A stretch of 64,000 nt of DNA from contig NZ_KQ033912.1 in NCBI RefSeq assembly GCF_000969835.1, positions 3,290,816 to 3,354,815 of the forward strand. The letters are read 5' to 3'. The stretch is from Parabacteroides goldsteinii DSM 19448 = WAL 12034 (GTDB lineage: Bacteria > Bacteroidota > Bacteroidia > Bacteroidales > Tannerellaceae). Shown here one piece after another: positions 7,927-16,376 of the stretch; the first letter of the stretch is position 1, and each line of letters starts with the position of its first letter. The translations under genes were made by a program, and so were the position numbers. Under the pieces are notes generated by a model, which worked only from the letters and a program-made list of their open reading frames with translations, was not told where the DNA came from and ran no database searches.

Positions 7927-9147
7927 TTATTCAGCAGAAAGCTTGGCACGGATTTTTCCTAATCCGTTTGTCAATTCCTTGCATGCATCCGTCGCAGCCT
8001 TGATTTCTGTTTCAGCTCCCAGATTGTTACGGAATGGACGTGGCATATCTTCTATCGCTTCAATTGTTTTGTCGATCTGTACAACCATCAAGCTATCCAA
8101 TGTCGGGTTTATAACCTTGACCAACGCATGCAGACTATTGGTACTTGCATTCTCTTTATCCAGGTCACGGCCTCCGAAGTATGAGTTTTTGATGCTGACA
8201 ATATTGTTTGCATAGTCATCGATAGAATTCCAGCTATACCATGATTCTACGGCTAATACTCCCGGGTTGTTCGGGTCAGATGCATCTTTGTTACTCTCAT
8301 TCCATTTATCAACAGGATCTTGAATTTTAGCTGTTCCCACTTCATTAGAAATTCCAGCCATTCCGTTATTTCCGTTTAGTATTGTTTCAATAGCCTGGTA
8401 AATAGAACTTAACCCAGTATAAGCAGAAGTCCCGTCATGTTTTTTCATCGCTTCCCCGTAAGAAGTTGGTACGTTGATATCTCCTAAACCTTTGTCCCAT
8501 CCATTATATAATGCTGTAACATCTTTCAGCATGTGTTTAGATACAATTTGAAGATATTTCTTTTCATTGTCACTGAAAGGTGATTTCGATATTTGACGGG
8601 GATCGCCGTTATCGAACAACATTCTTTCTGCTGTGTGGAAGCCACGAAGGTTTTGAGGAGCATCGGCAGGTGCGTCTTCGTCGTCATCAACATCACCATC
8701 TACATTACTAAAATCTCCGGACTCTATAATTTTATCAATCCCATTTTTATCCAATGGCCAGCTATCCAAGCTTGGATCATACAAACCTTTATCTGCGACA
8801 CCGAAAAGAAAAGCTTCCGATTGTTCCCAAGGCACACGGGCAGCACGCCAGGCGGTACATGCATCGGAGAGGTCATTTTGACTATTAGATGCTACGAATT
8901 TGTCTACGGCAGCAGTATAAGCAGTCATTTTGTCTAATAAATCCTTATAAGTCGGTAATACAACATGATCTACGTATTGTGTAACAGTCGCACTCATTTG
9001 TGCTTCTGTCGGTTTTGTACCTGTGTCATTAGGCAAGAGGTCAAAAGTCCATCCCTGAGCATTGTTATCGGGATCGTCGTCACTGCAAGAAAAGAAACTC
9101 AATGAAACTCCCATTAATAAGATGGGAAATAATGTACTCTTTTTCAT
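7927..9147 (-). CDS. Imelysin family (EfeO/M75-like) iron-uptake lipoprotein
   Basis: A 406-residue protein starting at the ATG at 9147 (a TTG two codons upstream is also in frame). The signal peptide ends in lipobox FFSC (C21). It has the imelysin GxHxxE motif as G169-F-H171-T-A-E174 and the conserved WRAARVPWEQSEAFLFG block (about 100-116). Imelysins such as IrpA and EfeO are helical periplasmic or surface proteins linked to ferrous iron or haem uptake; despite the old M75 name, a peptidase role is doubtful. An Asp-rich stretch (about 148-163, DGDVDDDEDAPADAP) is an insertion that could bind metal. It begins 35 nt after the upstream porin and is followed by the di-haem oxidoreductase, the usual partner. 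Confidence 0.9.
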   Translation of the reverse strand: MKKSTLFPILLMGVSLSFFSCSDDDPDNNAQGWTFDLLPNDTGTKPTEAQMSATVTQYVDHVVLPTYKDLLDKMTAYTAAVDKFVASNSQNDLSDACTAWRAARVPWEQSEAFLFGVADKGLYDPSLDSWPLDKNGIDKIIESGDFSNVDGDVDDDEDAPADAPQNLRGFHTAERMLFDNGDPRQISKSPFSDNEKKYLQIVSKHMLKDVTALYNGWDKGLGDINVPTSYGEAMKKHDGTSAYTGLSSIYQAIETILNGNNGMAGISNEVGTAKIQDPVDKWNESNKDASDPNNPGVLAVESWYSWNSIDDYANNIVSIKNSYFGGRDLDKENASTNSLHALVKVINPTLDSLMVVQIDKTIEAIEDMPRPFRNNLGAETEIKAATDACKELTNGLGKIRAKLSAE

Positions 9148-9182
9148 TTTCAAATTCTATTATAAATTTATATTTTCTCTTT

Positions 9183-10496
9183 TTATTTTTTTATGAACCA
9201 GCCTATATAAGCAATGCCTATAGATGCCATGTTCTGGCTGTTGTAATCGCCTCCACCTACAATTTTGTGGGTATAGTCTGCTTTTATAACCAGATTGGGG
9301 AGTGCATAATAATTTAAACCTGCCGTTATAAGGCTCTTTTCCAGACGTTTGTCTGCGACTTTGACATTGCCTCCTTTTTCCATCTTGTACATGGGACTGT
9401 AAAATTCGTAACGTACAAACGGATAAATCTTAGGTGCTTTTTTTCCACAGAAAGAACCAATGTTATAGCCTACTTCACCTCCATAGCTTATGGCATTTTT
9501 GGCTACGGTTGATTTGGGATAACCGGAAGCATTGGAAGAACCATTGTTTATACTGGTCAATGCATCACTGTCCTCCAGATTGCCATATATGATGTTGGCG
9601 CGAGCAATCAAACTGTTATTCACGCTCTTGTATTGGGCATCTGCCGAAAATATCGTAACCGGGAATTTATACTTACTGTTTCTTGTGGGTTTGGTTCCGT
9701 TTTTAGCCATTTGGTCGTAATAGAAAGAGGCTCCGACGCGTAGTCCCTGGAATGCCTTTACTCCATTATAGTTGACGCGTGCTACAAATGCCGGGCTTGT
9801 GAAATTGCTGATTTCGAAAGCGCCCTGAGTCGCTTTTCCTGCCCAGTTTTCTGTGCGGAAAGCCTGCGGGTCAAGACCGGAAACCAATTGTAATTCATAG
9901 TCGAAATTACCTAAGTCACCAAACAGGGCAACTCCTGTTTCATGCCAGGTGGAAGGCAGGATGGTCGTTTCACCCTCGGGACGATATACCCCGAAGAAAT
10001 TCAAAGGTTCATGATGCGCATTCGTTAATCCGACAGGAACGATCATGTGACCGAAGCGGAAATTTAAATGTTTATTCATTAAATAAGAAATATGAAATTG
10101 TTCGAGAGCTACTTCACCGCCCTTTTCAATTTCTGTTTCATATTCCCCATTTTCTTCTTTCCATTCGATTTCCCGGGCAGCTCCGGTGCCTCCGTATTCA
10201 AATTCGATTTCGGAACTTAACACCCATTTGGAGGAAAACTTGTAGTCAAACGCTAAAATAAAACGAGGTATGGATATTTCTCCTCTGTTTCTTTTTGCTG
10301 TTCCGTTGGCTGTTGTCCAATTCCAATCGTAATCTAAGTAACTGGCAGCCATCTCCCCATAACCTCCGAAACGAAACTTTTGATAATCATCGTAGACCTC
10401 TTTTGCTTTAACGGTAGAGTTCATCTCGCTTTCTTGAGCTAAAACCGGGCAGCAAACACATATCGCTAACGTTAGGAAATTCACTAATCTTTTCAT
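9183..10496 (-). CDS. Outer-membrane porin, first gene of the iron/redox cluster
   Basis: A 437-residue protein with signal peptide MKRLVNFLTLAICVCCPVLA and a porin-like mature part (FRFGGYGEMAASY, FRFGHMIVPVGLTNAHHEP, then repeated aromatic beta-strands ending in IGWFIKK). It resembles the phosphate-selective porin superfamily and is only distantly similar to the porin at 5173-6408. It is the first gene of the minus-strand row, so its promoter should lie between 10497 and about 10640, next to the palindromic repeats at 10645-10750. With the imelysin only 35 nt downstream, an outer-membrane entry route for the iron-containing substrate of the cluster is a reasonable inference. Confidence 0.78.
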   Translation of the reverse strand: MKRLVNFLTLAICVCCPVLAQESEMNSTVKAKEVYDDYQKFRFGGYGEMAASYLDYDWNWTTANGTAKRNRGEISIPRFILAFDYKFSSKWVLSSEIEFEYGGTGAAREIEWKEENGEYETEIEKGGEVALEQFHISYLMNKHLNFRFGHMIVPVGLTNAHHEPLNFFGVYRPEGETTILPSTWHETGVALFGDLGNFDYELQLVSGLDPQAFRTENWAGKATQGAFEISNFTSPAFVARVNYNGVKAFQGLRVGASFYYDQMAKNGTKPTRNSKYKFPVTIFSADAQYKSVNNSLIARANIIYGNLEDSDALTSINNGSSNASGYPKSTVAKNAISYGGEVGYNIGSFCGKKAPKIYPFVRYEFYSPMYKMEKGGNVKVADKRLEKSLITAGLNYYALPNLVIKADYTHKIVGGGDYNSQNMASIGIAYIGWFIKK

Positions 10497-10644
10497 GCCT
10501 TTTTAAAATTTTTGGCAAAATTAGCTTGTGTGGGAAGCCTGCGCAATCGCATATAGTAGGTAAAAAGTGGTTGAGCTTACCTAGTTGTAGGTATTTGTTA
10601 GGTTTATTTGAGGGCGTACTATTCAATTCTTATTTCTATATTTG

Positions 10645-10750
10645 TTCGTTTAAAATAAAAAATCGTTCGACAATCATTCTTTATGCATTTAACAGCTATC
10701 GAATAATCATTCGACAATTGTCGAACGAATAAAGAATGATTGTCGAATGA
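10645..10750. repeat. Mosaic palindromic repeat cluster between divergent genes
   Basis: Two 22-bp arms, 10663-10684 and 10729-10750, are inverted copies with one mismatch (TCGTTCGACAATCATTC on the left). Between them, 10710-10725 is the perfect palindrome TTCGACAATTGTCGAA. The word TTCGACAAT or its complement occurs four times. It lies in the 347-nt gap between the porin (minus) and the HU-like gene (plus) and shares words with 48069-48106 and 63458-63546. Confidence 0.8.
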
Positions 10751-10812
10751 TTTTTTTTCTAGAAGCGAAATTTATTTTTAGAAGTATTTCGATTTATCAG
10801 GGAGAAACAAGT

Positions 10813-10820
10813 TATATTTG
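10813..10820 (+). promoter_or_regulatory. -7 element of the HU-like gene promoter
   Basis: TATATTTG matches the Bacteroidota -7 consensus TAnnTTTG and is 23 nt before the ATG at 10844. The -33 element is weak (TTTC near 10787). The transcript leader would be about 15-18 nt. Confidence 0.6.
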
Positions 10821-10843
10821 AACAATTAATATCAATATAACCT

Positions 10844-11473
10844 ATGATCACACAATACGACCTGTATGAAACACCTTCACCCAAAGGGGAAGACGGTAAA
10901 AAATCGCTGCATGCCCGTGTTTGTCCGAAAAAGACTTACACCAGTCAAGAGTTTGTAGAACATGTGGCAGCCTTTGAACATCTGCCGAAGAATCAGATTG
11001 GCGGGGCACTTGCTGCCATTGTCGACGACCTTTGTTATCTGCTTGCCGATGGAAACATTGTGGAATTAGGTGATCTTGGATTTTTTTCTACTTCATTGAA
11101 GTGCCTGAAGGATACGGATGACGATGAGGATGAAATCAAACCGAAATCGATCGCTTTTCAAAATGTACATCTGAGAATCAGCAGTGAATTCCGAAAAAGA
11201 ATCAAACATGAGATGAAGTTTCAACGCGTGCATTCCCTTACGCGGAGACAAAAAATTGTCAATTCTACCGTGAAAGAGCGGATGAAAAAAATGGTCTCTT
11301 TCCTCAAAATAAACATTTGTATTACCCGAAAGGAATATATAGGACTGGTCGGATTGACACCTTACGAGGCGATGAATGAACTGAACGATTTTATCAGCCA
11401 GGGTCTTCTTCGCCGTCGCGGGGCGGGCAGGTCTGTGGTATATGTTGCGGGGGAAAATCTGAAGGTAGAATAA
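10844..11473 (+). CDS. HU-like DNA-binding protein with C-terminal extension
   Basis: A 209-residue protein. Residues about 1-125 form an HU/IHF-like domain of the Bacteroidota histone-like type: KKTYTSQEFVEHVA, GGALAAIVDDLCYLLADGNIVELGDLGFFSTSL and a basic arm region ending RISSEFRKRIKHEM. Residues about 130-209 are a separate basic domain with ITRKEYIGLVGLTPYEAMNELNDFISQGLL, which looks like a winged-helix or second DNA-contact domain. Such proteins bend or coat DNA. It stands alone, divergent from the iron cluster and followed by two small-RNA units, so it may be a local or global nucleoid protein; a regulatory link is only inferred. Confidence 0.75.
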   Translation: MITQYDLYETPSPKGEDGKKSLHARVCPKKTYTSQEFVEHVAAFEHLPKNQIGGALAAIVDDLCYLLADGNIVELGDLGFFSTSLKCLKDTDDDEDEIKPKSIAFQNVHLRISSEFRKRIKHEMKFQRVHSLTRRQKIVNSTVKERMKKMVSFLKINICITRKEYIGLVGLTPYEAMNELNDFISQGLLRRRGAGRSVVYVAGENLKVE

Positions 11474-11547
11474 TTATATAGGTAATATTTTACCCTGTAA
11501 TCCCTATTTATGGTTAGAAATGAGCTCGTTTTACATATAAATAGGTA

Positions 11548-11578
11548 TTGCCTGTGCCTTTCCGTGGTTTTACCTTTG
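11548..11578 (+). promoter_or_regulatory. Promoter of small RNA unit 1
   Basis: TTG at 11548-11550 and TACCTTTG at 11571-11578 are 20 nt apart, as in Bacteroidota primary-sigma promoters. The ATAGGTATTG word at the -33 site is repeated exactly at the second unit. Confidence 0.75.
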
Positions 11579-11584
11579 CCGTAT

Positions 11585-11750
11585 CAATTAAGTTTTACTA
11601 TTAGTATAAATCGTCCTGACCAAAATCCGATTTGTTGATTTTTATGTACACCTATTATTTAAGGTAAATACCCATGGAAGGGAGTTTTTTTATTGGTTGT
11701 CCCTTTCATATATAAAAGGGAGCCATCCTGTGAAGAATGGCTCTTTTTTA
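11585..11750 (+). ncRNA. Candidate small RNA, tandem copy 1
   Basis: No credible ORF is present between the promoter and a terminator. The unit has a conserved 5' part (ACTATTAGTATAA, 11597-11610), an 8-bp stem 11676-11683/11700-11707 (GGAAGGGA with TCCCTTTC) closing a U-rich loop that ends TTTTTTATTGGTTG, and a terminator hairpin AGCCAT/ATGGCT near 11721-11742 followed by a T-run. Copy 2 repeats this order with a different stem sequence but the same loop. Expected length about 165 nt; the start is estimated from the -7 element. It may belong to a known Bacteroidales RNA family; I cannot test that here. Confidence 0.75.
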
Positions 11751-11860
11751 TTTATCAAAGAAAGCAATTTTTGCAAATATTGTTTATTCCAATGATCAAT
11801 TTTCCCGATTATAACACAGAATAGGTAGTAGGAAGCTCTTTTTTTACTATATAATAGGTA

Positions 11861-11891
11861 TTGTGTACTCCCCTTGACGGCTCTATCTTTG
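11861..11891 (+). promoter_or_regulatory. Promoter of small RNA unit 2
   Basis: TTG at 11861-11863 and TATCTTTG at 11884-11891, again 20 nt apart, with the same ATAGGTATTG word at the -33 site as unit 1. Confidence 0.75.
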
Positions 11892-11897
11892 CAACAT

Positions 11898-12050
11898 AGA
11901 AAAAAGTAACACTATTAGTATAATCGCTATATCAAAACCTTTTGCTAATTATGTAAGCATATAAGATGATTAAACGTGTGTCGGAAATTTTTTATTGGTT
12001 GTTTCCGGCATAAAAAAGGGACTCTCCTGCGAAGGATGGTTCCTTTTTTA
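11898..12050 (+). ncRNA. Candidate small RNA, tandem copy 2
   Basis: Homologous to copy 1: ACTATTAGTATAA at 11911-11923, then a CAAAAcC...TTATGTA segment, then the 8-bp stem 11980-11987/12002-12009 (GTCGGAAA with TTTCCGGC) around the loop TTTTTTATTGGTTG, then a long terminator hairpin (AGGGACTCTCCT with AGGATGGTTCCT) and a T-run ending about 12050. Compared with copy 1, four stem pairs changed on both sides and one wobble pair is reversed while the loop is unchanged. Expected length about 153 nt. It ends about 200 nt before pflB. Confidence 0.75.
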
Positions 12051-12179
12051 TTTTTTTGATATTATTTATAATCCTTCCTGTTTGATACCTATATCAGGCG
12101 ATACGCTGCACTATATCTACCGTTTTAGTAACTATTTGTAGGGATTTTGGCCGTTGGGAATACATGATGTTTTTGTTGA

Positions 12180-12213
12180 TTGTTTCGCATGCCATATAAA
12201 TAACGTACCTTTG
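12180..12213 (+). promoter_or_regulatory. Probable pflB promoter
   Basis: TACCTTTG at 12206-12213 is a consensus -7 element, 36 nt before the pflB ATG. The -33 element is less clear (TTG at 12180 or TTTC at 12183). Confidence 0.65.
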
Positions 12214-12248
12214 CACCGAAATTAAAACCGAAGAAAACAAAATAAGGT

Positions 12249-14489
12249 ATGAAGTTTGAAAACGAGAACTGGGCGCAGTTCAAAGGCGAAATTTGGAAAA
12301 GAGAGATTAACGTAAGGGATTTTATCCAGAACAACTACAAACCTTACGAAGGGGACGACTCTTTCTTGAAAGACTCCTCAGATAAGACGAAGAAAGTTTG
12401 GGATAAATTGACCGAAATGTTTAAGGTTGAAAGGGAGAAGGGTGTTTACGACGCTGAAACAAAATATCCTCAAGGTATAGATACTTACGGACCAGGTTAT
12501 ATTGACAAAGAAAACGAAGTAATTGTCGGCCTGCAAACCGATGCCCCCCTGAAACGCGGTATTTACCCGAAATGTGGTACCCGCATGGTGGAAAACAGTC
12601 TGGAAGCATATGGCTACAAACTGGACCCGATGACAAAAGAAATCTTCACGAAATACAGAAAGACGCATAACGAAGGCGTATTCTCCGCTTATACAGATGA
12701 AATGCTTGCAGCGCGCCGTTCCGCTATCATCACCGGCCTGCCGGATGCTTACGGACGCGGACGTATTATCGGTGACTACCGCCGTGTAGCACTTTACGGT
12801 ACTGAAATCCTGATCGCTGAAAAGAAACATTATCTGAAAAGACTCGATATTCAGGAACTGACCGAAGAGATCATCCAGAGCCGTGAGGAAATATCCGAAC
12901 AGATCAAGGCGCTGAAGGCTTTCGAAAAGATGTGTGCCGGTTATGGTTTCGACGTGACCAAGCCTGCAAAGGATGCACGCGAAGCGGTTCAGTTTGTCTA
13001 TCTGGGTTATCTGGCTGCGGTGAAGGACCAGGATGGGGCTGCCATGTCGTTGGGACGTACTTCTACTTTCCTCGATATTTATATTGAAAAAGATATCCGC
13101 GAAGGCAAGCTGACGGAAGAAGAAGCTCAGGAGCTGATCGATCAGTTTATTATCAAACTGCGTATCGTCCGTTTCCTTCGTACTCCGGAATATAACGACC
13201 TGTTCTCCGGTGACCCTGTTTGGGTAACCGAGTCTTTGGGCGGACAGGGTGTCGACGGCCGTTCATTGGTGACGAAGACGTCTTACCGTTATCTGCATAC
13301 ATTATATAACCTCGGCCCGGCACCGGAACCCAACTTAACGGTACTGTGGTTCAACAACGCTCCTGAAAACTGGAAACGTTTCTGTGCGAAGGTTTCTATC
13401 GATACTTCCGCTATCCAGTATGAGAACGACGATCTGATGCGTCCGGATTATGGAGATGATTATGGTATTGCCTGCTGCGTGTCTCCGATGAAGATCGGTA
13501 AGCAGATGCAGTATTTCGGCGCACGTGCCAACCTGGCTAAATGTTTGCTGTATGCCATCAACGGCGGGCGCGACGAAAGATCAGGTGTACAGGTGGCTCC
13601 GAGGTTTGAACCGATCACCAGCGAATACCTGGATTACAACGAAGTGATGGAGAAATACGAACAGATGATGCGCTGGCTGGCTAAAGTTTATGTGAATGCA
13701 CTGAAGATCATCCATTACATGCACGATAAATATGCGTATGAAGCATTCGAGATGGCTTTGCATGACGGTTCGGTAGAACGTATCCGCGCAACAGGTATTG
13801 CCGGCCTTTCTATCGTTGCCGACTCATTGGCTGCTATCCGCGATACGAAAGTAAAAGTGATCCGCGACGAACGTGGCCTGGCTGTCGGTTTCGAACGTGA
13901 AGGAGATTATGTTCCTTTCGGTAACAATGACGATCGTACAGATAGTATTGCTGTCGACATCACTGAAAAGTTCATGGAATATCTGCGTCAGCACCAGACA
14001 TACCGCAACGCCACTCCGACACAGTCTATCCTGACTATCACATCCAATGTGGTGTATGGAAAGAAGACAGGTGCAACTCCCGACGGTCGCGAAGGTGGTA
14101 CGCCGTTTGCTCCGGGTGCGAACCCGATGAACGGACGTGATACCAAAGGCGCTGTTGCTGCACTGGCTTCTGTTGCTAAACTGCCGTTCCAGCATGCACA
14201 CGACGGTATCTCTTATACATTCGCTGTTTCTCCTGCAACGTTAGGAAAAGAACGTGATATTCAGATCGCCAATATGGTCGGCCTGCTGGACGGTTACTTT
14301 ACTCCTGACGGCGGACAGCATCTGAATGTGAACGTATTCGACAAGGAGCTGTTGCTCGATGCTATGGAGCATCCGGAAAACTATCCGCAGTTGACAATCC
14401 GCGTATCGGGTTATGCAGTAAACTTTGTGAAACTGACACGCGAACAGCAGCTGGATGTGATTTCAAGAACAATCAATCATTCTTTGTAA
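12249..14489 (+). CDS. pflB: Formate acetyltransferase (pyruvate formate-lyase)
   Basis: A 746-residue glycyl-radical enzyme that turns pyruvate and CoA into acetyl-CoA and formate in anaerobic fermentation. The active-site Cys pair is C409-C410 (GIACCVSPM), and the glycyl radical site is G721 in RVSGYAVNF near the C-terminus, both where expected for PflB. Length is close to the usual 750-760. The start at 12249 gives the typical N-terminus ([19 protein letters not shown]). The activating enzyme pflA follows after 7 nt, so the two form an operon. The codons are highly regular, consistent with strong expression. Confidence is very high. Confidence 0.98.
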   Translation: MKFENENWAQFKGEIWKREINVRDFIQNNYKPYEGDDSFLKDSSDKTKKVWDKLTEMFKVEREKGVYDAETKYPQGIDTYGPGYIDKENEVIVGLQTDAPLKRGIYPKCGTRMVENSLEAYGYKLDPMTKEIFTKYRKTHNEGVFSAYTDEMLAARRSAIITGLPDAYGRGRIIGDYRRVALYGTEILIAEKKHYLKRLDIQELTEEIIQSREEISEQIKALKAFEKMCAGYGFDVTKPAKDAREAVQFVYLGYLAAVKDQDGAAMSLGRTSTFLDIYIEKDIREGKLTEEEAQELIDQFIIKLRIVRFLRTPEYNDLFSGDPVWVTESLGGQGVDGRSLVTKTSYRYLHTLYNLGPAPEPNLTVLWFNNAPENWKRFCAKVSIDTSAIQYENDDLMRPDYGDDYGIACCVSPMKIGKQMQYFGARANLAKCLLYAINGGRDERSGVQVAPRFEPITSEYLDYNEVMEKYEQMMRWLAKVYVNALKIIHYMHDKYAYEAFEMALHDGSVERIRATGIAGLSIVADSLAAIRDTKVKVIRDERGLAVGFEREGDYVPFGNNDDRTDSIAVDITEKFMEYLRQHQTYRNATPTQSILTITSNVVYGKKTGATPDGREGGTPFAPGANPMNGRDTKGAVAALASVAKLPFQHAHDGISYTFAVSPATLGKERDIQIANMVGLLDGYFTPDGGQHLNVNVFDKELLLDAMEHPENYPQLTIRVSGYAVNFVKLTREQQLDVISRTINHSL

Positions 14490-14496
14490 TTGAAAG

Positions 14497-15225
14497 TTGG
14501 AAATTAAAGGAAACATACATTCACTAGAGAGTTTCGGGACCGTTGATGGTCCCGGAATTCGTTTTGTTGTCTTTATGCAGGGTTGTCCGCTCCGTTGCCT
14601 GTATTGCCACAATCCGGATACCTGGGATAGCAAAGGTCTTGCCAAATATCAGATGACGCCTGAAGAATTATTGGCTGAGGTTTTACGATATAAGAACTTT
14701 ATCGCCAAGGGAGGCGTGACTGTCACCGGGGGAGAACCTTTATTGCAAGCTGAATTTCTCAGGGAGTTTTTCCGTCTTTGCCGGGAAGCCGGTATTCATA
14801 CGGCGCTCGATACATCCGGCTATATCTGCACACCGAAAGCCCTGGCGGTTCTGGAATATGCCGACCTGGTCTTATTGGATATAAAAACCATCGATCCCGA
14901 CCTGCATCCCCGTCTAACGGCCGTGAAACTGGATAATACGTTACGTTTCCTGGACGAACTGGAAAAACGCGGTGTTCCGGTTTGGATACGCCATGTCATT
15001 GTGCCCGGACTGACGGATAATGACGAAGCCTTGGATAAACTGGCCGAATACATCAGCCACTATACGGTTGTACAGAAGGCGGAACTCTTGCCTTATCACA
15101 CGATGGGCACATATAAATACGAGGCTCAAGGTCTCGACTACAAACTGAAAGAGGTAGAACCTTTATCGGCCGAACGTCTGGCAAATGCCAAAGAAATATT
15201 TAAGAAGCACGGTATAACCATCTGA
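14497..15225 (+). CDS. pflA: Pyruvate formate-lyase activating enzyme (radical SAM)
   Basis: A 242-residue radical SAM protein that uses a [4Fe-4S] cluster and S-adenosylmethionine to make the glycyl radical on PflB. The cluster motif is C30-x3-C34-x2-C37 (CPLRCLYCHNP), and VTVTGGEPLLQ is the SAM-binding GGEP block. Start is taken at a TTG codon at 14497, 7 nt after the pflB stop: the conserved N-terminus (IHSLESFGTVDGPGIRF) begins right after it, and the next Met (M27) is inside the conserved core. Downstream a short hairpin with T-rich tail may end the transcript. Confidence 0.97.
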   Translation: MEIKGNIHSLESFGTVDGPGIRFVVFMQGCPLRCLYCHNPDTWDSKGLAKYQMTPEELLAEVLRYKNFIAKGGVTVTGGEPLLQAEFLREFFRLCREAGIHTALDTSGYICTPKALAVLEYADLVLLDIKTIDPDLHPRLTAVKLDNTLRFLDELEKRGVPVWIRHVIVPGLTDNDEALDKLAEYISHYTVVQKAELLPYHTMGTYKYEAQGLDYKLKEVEPLSAERLANAKEIFKKHGITI

Positions 15226-15230
15226 TAATT

Positions 15231-15257
15231 TACCTATAATCAGGTATATTTTTATTG
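15231..15257 (+). terminator. Weak terminator after pflA
   Basis: TACCT (15231-15235) pairs with AGGTA (15242-15246) and is followed by TATTTTTATT. The stem is only 5 bp, so termination may be partial. Confidence 0.45.
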
Positions 15258-15307
15258 CTCTAAAAAACATAGTTTTGTCCCATATTGTTACTCAAATAAA
15301 AGTAGGA

Positions 15308-16216
15308 ATGAATATGGAACAACATCATCATGATCATCACCACCACGAAATAACCTCTTTGAACAAGGCTTTCATTATAGGTATCTCCCTGAACCTGGCT
15401 TTTGTCGTAGCCGAATTTACGGCTGGCTTCTGGTATAATTCATTAGGACTTCTGTCGGATGCAGGGCATAACCTGGGAGATGTGGCCAGCCTGGTACTGG
15501 CTATGCTGGCTTTCCGGCTGGCTAAGGTGCACCCGACTTGCAGCTATACCTATGGATATAAGAAAAGCACTGTACTCGTATCCCTCCTGAATGCGGTCAT
15601 CCTCTTGGTGGCCGTCGGGATTATTATTGCTGAAAGTATAGGAAAATTGCTGCATCCGCGTCCGGTCGAGGGTGATGCGATCGCTTGGGTGGCAGGTATC
15701 GGAGTCGTTATAAATGCACTTACGGCATGGCTTTTCATGAAGGATAAGGATAAAGACTTGAATGTGAAAGGTGCTTACTTGCATATGGCTGCCGATGCAC
15801 TGGTATCGGTCGGCGTGGTTGTCTCCGGAATTGTTATTGCCCATACCGGATGGTATATCATCGACCCGATTATCGGCCTGTTGATTGCGTTCGTTATCAT
15901 TGTTTCTACCTGGGGACTGCTACGCGACAGTATCCGTCTCTCTCTGGACGGTGTGCCGGCGGGAACGGACATCGATAAGGTGGAAAAGACGATACATTCG
16001 GTCGAAGGCGTTGAAGGCGTCCATCATCTCCATATCTGGGCGATCAGTACGACCGAAACGGCACTTACCGCCCATGTTTCCGTTGCGGATATTTCAGAAA
16101 TGGAACGTATCAAACAGGAGATAAAACACGACCTTCAGCATGTGGGAATCCAGCATGCTACGCTCGAATTTGAAACGTCGGGATTCAAGTGCGATGGGCG
16201 CTGTTGCTCAGACTGA
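15308..16216 (+). CDS. Cation diffusion facilitator (CzcD/ZitB-like) metal exporter
   Basis: An inner-membrane cation/proton antiporter, probably exporting zinc. The protein starts MNMEQHHHDHHHHE, a His-rich metal-binding N-terminus, followed by six predicted membrane helices. The two metal-site motifs are SLGLLSDAGHNLGDVASL (helix 2, D/H and D) and HMAADALVSVGVV (helix 5, H and D). The C-terminal cytoplasmic domain has VHHLHIWAIS and ends in a Cys/His-containing tail (FKCDGRCCSD). Start at 15308 is chosen over an upstream TTG at 15275; a second ATG at 15314 is equally possible, with the AGTAGG ribosome site before both. It is a single gene between pflA and ahpC. Confidence 0.92.
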   Translation: MNMEQHHHDHHHHEITSLNKAFIIGISLNLAFVVAEFTAGFWYNSLGLLSDAGHNLGDVASLVLAMLAFRLAKVHPTCSYTYGYKKSTVLVSLLNAVILLVAVGIIIAESIGKLLHPRPVEGDAIAWVAGIGVVINALTAWLFMKDKDKDLNVKGAYLHMAADALVSVGVVVSGIVIAHTGWYIIDPIIGLLIAFVIIVSTWGLLRDSIRLSLDGVPAGTDIDKVEKTIHSVEGVEGVHHLHIWAISTTETALTAHVSVADISEMERIKQEIKHDLQHVGIQHATLEFETSGFKCDGRCCSD

Positions 16217-16294
16217 AACAGGTATATTATAAACCTGATTTACTGATACTCAAAGATTTTGTCTATGACTGCATAAAACCTTTCGATTGGATTT

Positions 16295-16328
16295 TTTGTT
16301 CTTACCTCGAATCGGCAACTTATCTTTG
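16295..16328 (+). promoter_or_regulatory. Promoter of ahpC
   Basis: TTTG at 16295-16298 and TATCTTTG at 16321-16328, with ahpC ATG 49 nt downstream. The spacing of 22 nt is slightly long. Confidence 0.6.
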
Positions 16329-16376
16329 CACCAGTAACAAAAACAAAATAGTAATAACGATTAAAATAAAAATTCT

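Noticed and set aside
12378..12830. 150-codon minus-strand open frame
   Set aside because: Antisense shadow of pflB.
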